NCBI GenBank assembly: GCA_028718465.1
Contig: JAQULX010000086.1
Span: 1 to 9,152 of the forward strand
DNA length: 9,152 bases
Reading direction: 5' to 3'
Source: Dehalococcoidales bacterium
Lineage (GTDB): Bacteria > Chloroflexota > Dehalococcoidia > Dehalococcoidales > UBA3254
Positions 5,466-9,152 of this stretch are shown piece after piece; within the stretch, counting starts at the first letter, position 1, and the number at the start of each line of letters is the position of its first letter. The notes beneath the pieces were generated by a model. That model ran no database searches. It worked only from the letters and a program-made list of their open reading frames with translations, and was not told the origin of the DNA. The position numbers and the translations under genes were made by a program.

Positions 5466-6146
5466 TCATCTCTCGCTCATTAAATGATTCATTAAGTGCT
5501 TGCCGATAAATTCGGTGTAGGCGGATGGGATTGCCTGACACATTTCATCCCTATTCATCCAGTCGATACGCATAGCCTCAGAAGCCTCTTGTCGATATAA
5601 CATTCTGAGCTTTCCCGTATGACCACCGTGTCCATAAACGCCAACTGCCTTACCGCTATGATTACATGGGGGTTGAGGTACAAAAAATGACGTTTCAAAT
5701 ATTCTATGTCTGCGTAAATAACCCCTCGTTATTTTTAAGCCAAACATCGAACCGCAAAGCACAACGCCTTTATTACCGAATAAATCAGGGCATCTGGATA
5801 GCGGCGCTGTTTCTACATTCTCGATAACGTAAGGGCTTGCGGTTTCTTTCAGCCTTTTTCTGGTAGGATCAATTAATTTGTCCCACGTTAAATCAGGGTG
5901 CATAGCGGCTAAAACACTGTAACCCTGGCACGGTGGGCTTGCATGGAAAGCGTCTGCCCTTTCAAACTCACCTTTTAAATACCTGTCAAGGAATTCAAGA
6001 GCGTCCATCAGGATAAAGCTATCACCGATATAATGCGGTTGAGGCTTATGGTCTATCCCGATTACCCTGAATCCGGCCTTTTGATAGCCTTTTGTCGCTC
6101 CACCCTGGCAGCAGTAGACATCGTATAGTAACGGTTTCTCGCTCAT
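5466..6146 (-). CDS. Phage-type DNA (cytosine-5) methyltransferase, 226 aa
   Basis: Transfers a methyl group from S-adenosylmethionine to carbon 5 of cytosine in DNA. Motif I YDVYCCQGGATKGYQKAGF is at 8-26, motif IV SPPCQGYS at 70-77 with catalytic C73, motif VI ENV at 109-111, motif VIII RRHR at 145-148, and a motif X-like end IPSAYTEFIG at 206-215. It is much shorter than M.HhaI (327 aa): only about 55 residues between motif VIII and the end remain for target recognition, as in the compact phage enzymes. Likely role: protecting phage DNA from host restriction. The RBS is weak (AAAGAG two bases before ATG); a 12-codon ORF ends at its start in an ATGA overlap and may feed it ribosomes. No cognate restriction enzyme is visible. 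Confidence 0.9.
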   Translation of the reverse strand: MSEKPLLYDVYCCQGGATKGYQKAGFRVIGIDHKPQPHYIGDSFILMDALEFLDRYLKGEFERADAFHASPPCQGYSVLAAMHPDLTWDKLIDPTRKRLKETASPYVIENVETAPLSRCPDLFGNKGVVLCGSMFGLKITRGYLRRHRIFETSFFVPQPPCNHSGKAVGVYGHGGHTGKLRMLYRQEASEAMRIDWMNRDEMCQAIPSAYTEFIGKHLMNHLMSER

Positions 6147-6181
6147 TTCTCTTTCAGGGCTTGCCAGTCTTTAATAACCAT
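6143..6181 (-). other. 12-aa micro-ORF or frameshifted tail before the methyltransferase
   Basis: ATG at 6181 reads MVIKDWQALKEK and ends at a TGA that overlaps the methyltransferase ATG (ATGA). GGGGTG lies six bases upstream. It starts inside the last codons of the 75-aa gene in another frame. Its composition is protein-like. Either it is a coupling leader or it is the true C-terminus of the 75-aa protein, displaced by a one-base frame change. Confidence 0.3.
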
Positions 6182-6398
6182 GTTCAGCACCCCACTTTTG
6201 AGCTTCAGCCATGATTATTTTAGGATTGACGTTTAATATGGCGAATATCCTCTCCCGTTCATTCTTTGCGCCAGCCTGATAGGAGAGGTCGGCTTGGGCT
6301 TGGGCGACATTACTTCCATATGCCGATAATGTCAGTGTCCATCTCTTATGTGGTGGAGCTAGTTTTTCTATTTCCTGCTCGCTTAAAATCCTATTCAT
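6171..6398 (-). CDS. Hypothetical protein, 75 aa
   Basis: A small soluble protein of unknown function. Residues 1-20 read MNRILSEQEIEKLAPPHKRW, then come an Ala/Gln-rich helix and GAKNERERIFAIL (43-55), a stretch resembling the AGxxxERERI segments of many short phage orphan proteins. The start is an ATG seven bases after AAGGAGG, and it overlaps the stop of the 73-aa gene in ATGA. It ends at TAA 6171, 24 bases before the methyltransferase start, whereas a 12-codon frame covering that gap continues in another register. A frameshift near the 3' end is therefore possible. No Cys or catalytic motif. Confidence 0.7.
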   Translation of the reverse strand: MNRILSEQEIEKLAPPHKRWTLTLSAYGSNVAQAQADLSYQAGAKNERERIFAILNVNPKIIMAEAQKWGAEHGY

Positions 6399-6616
6399 TT
6401 AAGACCCTCCTTAAGCTGAGAGATTTCAGAATCAGCAATATCATAAATACTCATATCACCCACATGCTGATATCTTTTATGACTTTCCAGCCATTCCACT
6501 ACAGCCTTGAGGGTGGCTTTCTGAGACTCTTGATAAGCAAAATATTGTCCTGCACTGCCTTGTATTCCCGGTAAGGGATATTTGAGATATGGATTTTTAG
6601 GTAGTTTGAATTCCAT
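6395..6616 (-). CDS. Hypothetical protein, 73 aa
   Basis: Not recognised. The N-terminus is Pro-rich and extended (MEFKLPKNPYLKYPLPGIQG), followed by a helix ATLKAVVEWLESHKRY (34-49) and a second one ending ISQLKEGLK. No Cys, membrane segment or catalytic motif. The ATG follows AGGAGG by eight to nine bases in the junction element CAGGAGGTTAAATA also found before the 40-aa gene. Its last codons (AAG GAG GGT CTT AAA TGA) carry the RBS and ATGA start of the 75-aa gene, so the two are translationally coupled. Small adaptor-like phage proteins of this size are common; function unknown. Confidence 0.75.
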   Translation of the reverse strand: MEFKLPKNPYLKYPLPGIQGSAGQYFAYQESQKATLKAVVEWLESHKRYQHVGDMSIYDIADSEISQLKEGLK

Positions 6617-6633
6617 CTTATTTAACCTCCTGA

Positions 6634-6756
6634 TTATTTAATCTTCCGATAAGGACAGGCTGCACACGCCTGCACTGGCTTTTCCCACTCAACAGCATCT
6701 ATAAATTTATGCGGACAGCGTTTCTTACGGCATATCCAAGGAGTACATTTCCTCAT
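6634..6756 (-). CDS. Cys-rich mini-protein, 40 aa
   Basis: Only 40 codons, but with a strong RBS (AGGAGG, about ten bases before the ATG) and a zinc-finger-like cysteine layout: C4, C9, C14-P-H16 near the start and C31-x2-C34 near the end, in a basic chain. Four of these could bind one zinc ion. It starts two bases after the stop of the 101-aa gene, whose VQEVK tail encodes the RBS. It ends 17 bases before the next start. A nucleic-acid or protein-binding zinc peptide is likely; nothing more specific can be said. Confidence 0.65.
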   Translation of the reverse strand: MRKCTPWICRKKRCPHKFIDAVEWEKPVQACAACPYRKIK

Positions 6757-6758
6757 CT

Positions 6759-6785
6759 CTATTTAACCTCCTGGACGAAGCCAGC
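6759..6785 (-). repeat. Gene-end/RBS junction repeat, copy 1
   Basis: On the minus strand, GGCTTCGTCCAGGAGGTTAA and the TAG after it encode GFVQEVK-stop of the 101-aa protein and, at the same time, the RBS of the 40-aa gene. Nearly the same bases end the 86-aa gene (7068-7092). A shorter form, CAGGAGGTTAAATA, precedes the 73-aa gene at 6616. Confidence 0.6.
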
Positions 6786-7064
6786 CCTGAGCATATCCTG
6801 TTGAGCGTTACAGTACGCTCGACGCTCGTCATCCCAGGCAAGATTACATTCCGGTAACTCAGCATCATCCTTCACTACCGTAATCCTTCTGCCATCAGGT
6901 AGAGTCAAGTTGCCTTTAAGGATGAGGGCGATTAAGGGATCAAATTCTCTTTTTATAAGATCTGCTGCATTTGGATTATCTTTTGCAAGTTCCCCAAAAG
7001 AACTAAATAATCTATTCTCCAAACGTTCATACCAAGACTTTGCAAATTCTTCTCTGGCATCCAT
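6759..7064 (-). CDS. Hypothetical protein, 101 aa, GFVQEVK tail
   Basis: Unknown function. The N-terminal part is helical and charged (MDAREEFAKSWYERLENRLF), the middle contains FDPLIALILKG and LPDGRRITVVKD, the latter shaped like a small beta hairpin, and the end is an acidic/aromatic stretch followed by AGFVQEVK. Its first nine residues, the DGRR...VK patch and the tail resemble the 86-aa protein encoded just upstream, so the two may be diverged paralogues. Two Cys (73 and 85). The ATG is 11 bases after AGGAGG, four bases after the 86-aa gene's stop. Confidence 0.75.
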   Translation of the reverse strand: MDAREEFAKSWYERLENRLFSSFGELAKDNPNAADLIKREFDPLIALILKGNLTLPDGRRITVVKDDAELPECNLAWDDERRAYCNAQQDMLRAGFVQEVK

Positions 7065-7067
7065 CTT

Positions 7068-7092
7068 CTACTTCACCTCCTGAACGAAGCCG
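7068..7092 (-). repeat. Gene-end/RBS junction repeat, copy 2
   Basis: GGCTTCGTTCAGGAGGTGAA and the TAG after it end the 86-aa gene and supply the RBS of the 101-aa gene. It differs from the copy at 6759-6785 at only a few positions. Confidence 0.6.
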
Positions 7093-7328
7093 GCTGATAA
7101 GTAAGAACAACTAGGACAACCATCAACATCACAGAATGGACAGGGGCTAGGCATCTGTTTTACCCTAGCCAGTCTCGTACCATCCCCGAACAGGTCAGGG
7201 GAGAGCAGGGAGTCGGCTTTCTTTAGGCAGTCCTCTCTTATCTCACAACCTATGGTTTCCCATGTATAAAGATTGCCCTTGAACCACGCACTAAATATTA
7301 CCCTTGCAATCGCTTCTCTAGTTTCCAT
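7068..7328 (-). CDS. Zinc-knuckle protein, 86 aa, GFVQEVK tail
   Basis: The N-terminal half reads METREAIARVIFSAWF, then REDCLKKADSLL, a helix pair seen in many small phage proteins. The C-terminal half has C63-x2-C66-x4-C71-x2-C74 (CPFCDVDGCPSC), a clear four-cysteine zinc site, and the chain ends in AGFVQEVK exactly like the 101-aa neighbour. The start ATG is eight bases after AGGAGG and overlaps the end of the acetyltransferase gene by 11 bases. Expected to bind nucleic acid or a protein partner through the zinc knuckle; no enzyme motif is present. Confidence 0.8.
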   Translation of the reverse strand: METREAIARVIFSAWFKGNLYTWETIGCEIREDCLKKADSLLSPDLFGDGTRLARVKQMPSPCPFCDVDGCPSCSYLSAGFVQEVK

Positions 7329-7881
7329 CTTTAGAGCCTCCTGAATTTGCTAATGTTCTCGGATAAATAATGGGTTTTAACTTTATTGATTGCTCACCCA
7401 AAGAGCCTGGTAGCCATAATCCATTAACAGCCTTGCAAAATATATTTAACTGACGGCCTCGCCTTGACCTTTTATCCTTACCCACTGAGTACATGGACTT
7501 ACTATCAATCACGCCTACTAAATTGAATCCTAAAGCCTTCCAGAACTCATTAGATTCCAAATCTTGAGCGCATCGGCATGACACCTGGATTAATGGACTA
7601 GCTTGCATGAGATATTCTACTAAAGCACTGGCTCTATCCATTCGCCTTGCATCTTCTTGAATAGCAATTTGCTGGATATGAGTGGTAATATTTCCATGAG
7701 TGGCATAGACAAATCCGACAAGTTCACCATCTTCCTCAATCACTAAAACAGAGCCGTGTCTTTCGCCGTTTATCTCCATCTCATATCGTAGCTTGGGGAT
7801 GAAACCGATAGCCTCACTTTCCTTACGTCTAAGGCTTTCAATGTAGGCTATATCTTCCAGCGTGGCTTTACGGATTAACAA
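7318..7881 (-). CDS. GNAT-family N-acetyltransferase, 187 aa
   Basis: Transfers an acetyl group from acetyl-CoA. The start LIRKATLEDIAYIESLRR (2-19) is the typical GNAT first strand and helix, EEDGELVGFVYA (49-60) is the beta hairpin, IQQIAIQEDARRMDRASALV (69-88) is motif A with ARR...R in place of the usual R/QxxGxG/A, and NEFWKALGFNLVG (111-123) is motif B. A C-terminal extension of about 45 residues beyond LNIFCKA is unusual. The substrate is unknown; phage GNATs may modify host proteins, toxins or DNA bases. The start is TTG with GGAG eight bases upstream; a stronger RBS points at an ATG 14 bases further upstream that is out of frame and opens only six codons. Confidence 0.85.
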   Translation of the reverse strand: MLIRKATLEDIAYIESLRRKESEAIGFIPKLRYEMEINGERHGSVLVIEEDGELVGFVYATHGNITTHIQQIAIQEDARRMDRASALVEYLMQASPLIQVSCRCAQDLESNEFWKALGFNLVGVIDSKSMYSVGKDKRSRRGRQLNIFCKAVNGLWLPGSLGEQSIKLKPIIYPRTLANSGGSKDGN

Positions 7882-7889
7882 CTTGCTTT

Positions 7890-7893
7890 CTCC
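7890..7893 (-). promoter_or_regulatory. RBS for the TTG start of the acetyltransferase
   Basis: GGAG eight bases before TTG 7881. It lies within the six-codon ORF MEKASC (7895-7875), whose ATG follows a stronger GGAGG site. Initiation on the acetyltransferase may depend on termination of this tiny ORF, which overlaps the TTG. Confidence 0.4.
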
Positions 7894-7895
7894 AT

Positions 7896-7916
7896 CTACT
7901 TTTCCTCCTGCGCTAA
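7896..7916 (-). repeat. Second junction repeat, copy 1
   Basis: TTAGCGCAGGAGGAAAAGTA plus a final G on the minus strand: the end of the nuclease gene with the RBS for the following start. Compared with 8396-8413 it is the same apart from three extra bases (CAG). Confidence 0.5.
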
Positions 7917-8393
7917 AGGTTCTCTTAAACTGGGTATCAAGCCTCTAATTTCAGCACGTCTTACCAGTGAATAAAGGATTTTATACTCATGGACTTTAAC
8001 CATAGGATTAGAATCAAATTCAGGATGTTTGTTAATCGAAATAGTCTTGGGATGAGCGTAGAGTAATCCCCAGCCCTCCGGTAATTCCTCCGCCGTTATC
8101 AAACCGGATTGAACAAGATAAAATCTGTAATTTCCCATGCCCACCCCGCTAAAGTGGTCTCGATGTGGTTTATTCTGGTCAGCCTTGAAGTCCTCACGAC
8201 TAACCTTGCACTCGATTAACACTGAATAATCACCACGGAAGCCGATAACATCTGGTATCTCACCCGATGCGCTCACATATTCGGGAAGCACTACACTACA
8301 ACGATAGCGGTTATATTCTTGGTTGTTATTTTTCATCCAATGTTCACCACGCTTTACGAGTTCAGCATGGGTTAATGCTAAACAGGATTCCAC
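7896..8393 (-). CDS. PD-(D/E)XK nuclease-like protein (MmcB-like), 165 aa
   Basis: The core GEIPDVIGFRGDYSVLIECK (44-63) gives the PD-(D/E)XK pattern: D48, then E61-C62-K63 on the next strand. It is followed by VSREDFKAD (64-72), the K/R-rich loop NKPHRDHF, GNYRFYLV (88-95) and the block EELPEGWGLLYAH (102-114). This order (DVI...ECKVSRxDF, YRFYLV, WGLLY) matches MmcB-like restriction-endonuclease-fold proteins found in bacteria and phages and linked to DNA repair. Likely a DNA nuclease or a structure-specific DNA-processing enzyme. The start is GTG with GGAGG ten bases upstream; no ATG occurs before residue 20. Its LAQEEK tail encodes the RBS used downstream. Confidence 0.8.
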   Translation of the reverse strand: MESCLALTHAELVKRGEHWMKNNNQEYNRYRCSVVLPEYVSASGEIPDVIGFRGDYSVLIECKVSREDFKADQNKPHRDHFSGVGMGNYRFYLVQSGLITAEELPEGWGLLYAHPKTISINKHPEFDSNPMVKVHEYKILYSLVRRAEIRGLIPSLREPLAQEEK

Positions 8394-8395
8394 TT

Positions 8396-8413
8396 CTACT
8401 TTTCCTCCGCTAA
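8396..8413 (-). repeat. Second junction repeat, copy 2
   Basis: TTAGCGGAGGAAAAGTAG on the minus strand just before the GTG start of the nuclease gene. It would encode LAEEK-stop, but no gene ends here: the open frame goes back only nine codons to a TAA. It looks like the tail of a lost gene kept for its RBS. Confidence 0.5.
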
Positions 8414-8429
8414 TTTGAGTAGGGCTTAA

Positions 8430-8621
8430 TTAGGCGAATCTACCAGATGGTCTTATTTTCCTTCTAAGATTAGCTAAAATAGTCTGACACTCTTCCATAG
8501 ATTTATGCCCTGGTTCTCTATATCTTGGACAAATCCAATAATCCATATTTACACCCTGACCACGGAATAATATTGTTTCTCCGTTGCATTCTGGACACTT
8601 TTCTTGTTCCTGATTAGTCAT
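8430..8621 (-). CDS. Zinc-ribbon mini-protein, 63 aa
   Basis: Starts MTNQEQEKCPECNGET. C9-x2-C12 is the first zinc knuckle; C31 (YWICPRY), H39 and C45 (MEEC) could supply the second half, followed by a basic Arg/Lys-rich tail (NLRRKIRPSGRF). This suggests nucleic-acid binding, but a partner is unknown. I choose the ATG at 8621 because AAGGAG is four bases upstream, within the usual range though short. A longer frame from 8663 would add 14 residues and overlap the upstream gene heavily. The chosen start overlaps the upstream stop by eight bases (ATGACTAA). Confidence 0.7.
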   Translation of the reverse strand: MTNQEQEKCPECNGETILFRGQGVNMDYWICPRYREPGHKSMEECQTILANLRRKIRPSGRFA

Positions 8622-8883
8622 GCGTCTCCTTGAGGGGGTGAGAAACTGTATAACCATCCTCATTTAACATATAACCATATTCAAAACCTTGGTCAAAATA
8701 AAAATCATTTCTATGGTCTTGGAGATATTTGTCACAGATTTTGCACCAATATACTGATGATAATTTCCCGCAATCCTCAGTGGTAACCCTTAACATTTCT
8801 GTCCCAATGGGATATTCTGTGGTACATCCCCAACAATGATGAGGTTTTCGAGTCTTAACCATATTTTCTGATATATTTTTCAT
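8614..8883 (-). CDS. Treble-clef-like zinc protein, 89 aa
   Basis: Residues 10-53 contain KTRKPHHCWGC (C17-x2-C20), a hairpin ending in IGTEMLRVTTED, then VYWCKICDKYL (C47-x2-C50). This is the common phage and bacterial pattern of a four-Cys zinc finger in which (K/R)xxHxCxxC is followed about 25 residues later by CxxC. C38 is extra. The rest is acidic and aromatic (FYFDQGFEYGYM). Possible roles are DNA, RNA or protein binding. The ATG at 8883 follows a GAGG about ten bases upstream and a closer AGGG. An internal ATG at residue 8 has no RBS. Confidence 0.75.
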   Translation of the reverse strand: MKNISENMVKTRKPHHCWGCTTEYPIGTEMLRVTTEDCGKLSSVYWCKICDKYLQDHRNDFYFDQGFEYGYMLNEDGYTVSHPLKETHD

Positions 8884-8888
8884 TCCCT

Positions 8889-9038
8889 TTATTCCTCTCT
8901 CCTTTTCTGGCTTCCATGGGAGTAGACTGTTTCCAATCTCTCCCCTCTAGCCTTGCCTGATGAGTTTGGGTTGCCGCGCTTGTCCCTAAAAACCATCTTC
9001 TTACGATTAGGTCTTAGCCCTTCTCTATAGATTGCCAT
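8889..9038 (-). CDS. Highly basic mini-protein, 49 aa
   Basis: Reads MAIYREGLRPNRKKMVFRDK, then a Gly/Ser/Arg-rich stretch and a charged end (QKRREE). Fifteen or so of its 49 residues are Lys or Arg, so nucleic-acid binding is likely. The ATG follows AAGGA by seven to eight bases. It stops five bases before the 89-aa gene's ATG, and its last codons (AGG AGA GAG GAA TAA) supply that gene's RBS, as at other junctions here. No Cys and no recognisable family. Confidence 0.65.
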   Translation of the reverse strand: MAIYREGLRPNRKKMVFRDKRGNPNSSGKARGERLETVYSHGSQKRREE

Positions 9039-9152
9039 TCGCCTATCCTTCCCTCGGTCTTACTAGAGTCCTCGGCACTAGTTGGCACTACCGCGCTACC
9101 CCCTTGATGGTCTCCTAGCTCAATCAGGCTATCTTAACGGGTTGCCCCGGTA
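9039..9152 (-). other. Right edge, no clear gene
   Basis: An open frame enters from the right edge and stops at 9129 after YRGNPLR, too short to judge; it may be the tail of an upstream gene. Another frame (9014-9088) could read from a GTG, giving 24 residues that overlap the 49-aa gene, after a GGGGG; it looks protein-like but lacks a convincing start. The direct repeat TAGTGCC-AAC-TAGTGCC is present. I see no tRNA, terminator or good promoter. Confidence 0.35.

Noticed and set aside
5979..6007. TTGACA followed 17 bases later by TTTGAA inside the methyltransferase gene
   Set aside because: The -10 matches only three of six positions and the site is within conserved coding sequence.
8622..8663. 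Longer version of the 63-aa zinc protein starting at 8663
   Set aside because: It would overlap the 89-aa gene by 50 bases without a clear RBS, while AAGGAG precedes the ATG at 8621.
1..9152. CRISPR arrays, tRNA or rRNA genes, insertion-sequence ends, attachment sites
   Set aside because: No regularly spaced repeats, tRNA-like arms, transposase or flanking inverted repeats were found on reading either strand by eye.

Overview
The window looks like part of a tailed-phage genome or a prophage from an uncultured bacterium. Every gene I can support lies on the minus strand and is transcribed right to left. The genes are short, tightly packed and often overlap by 4-26 bases, and almost all have a strong AGGAGG-type ribosome binding site (RBS), often placed inside the last codons of the gene before. 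There is a free-standing homing endonuclease, a small phage-type cytosine methyltransferase, a CysH-like protein, a GNAT acetyltransferase, a PD-(D/E)XK nuclease and many orphan zinc-knuckle mini-proteins. No terminase, portal, capsid, tail or integrase gene is visible, so the viral call rests on gene content and layout. The host cannot be named; the strong Shine-Dalgarno (SD) sites suggest a bacterium.

Right part (about 9040 down to 4490): an accessory block. In order of transcription it holds a basic 49-aa protein, an 89-aa treble-clef-like protein, a 63-aa zinc-ribbon protein, an MmcB-like PD-(D/E)XK nuclease, a GNAT acetyltransferase, two small proteins with the same C-terminal tail (86 and 101 aa), a 40-aa Cys-rich protein, 73-aa and 75-aa orphans, a C5-cytosine methyltransferase, a CysH-like ATP-pyrophosphatase with a CC...CxxC cluster motif, a 19-aa micro-ORF and a 57-aa zinc-knuckle protein. 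Several of these genes are under 60 residues and easy to miss.

The only sizeable gap (4403-4490) holds a good sigma-70-type promoter, TTGACT-17-TACACT, pointing left. This suggests a separate transcription unit for the left part.

Left part (4402 down to 1): a 204-aa protein with a CSC...KH motif, the homing endonuclease, a 109-aa orphan, a half-ferritin-like protein, a 143-aa phage-family protein, a thioredoxin-fold protein whose WCxxC site reads WSxxS, a one-TM membrane protein, a 99-aa Cys-rich protein with an HMG/YABBY-like patch, an 80-aa protein sharing an N-terminal KEPLYPHxP motif with the 143-aa protein, a 141-aa orphan and the start of a further gene cut by the edge.

Possible themes are DNA modification and processing on the right (methyltransferase, CysH-like protein, nuclease), and on the left an iron/redox-flavoured pair (ferritin-like and thioredoxin-like) among proteins of unknown role. 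Joint function is inference; co-orientation and overlap are what the sequence shows.
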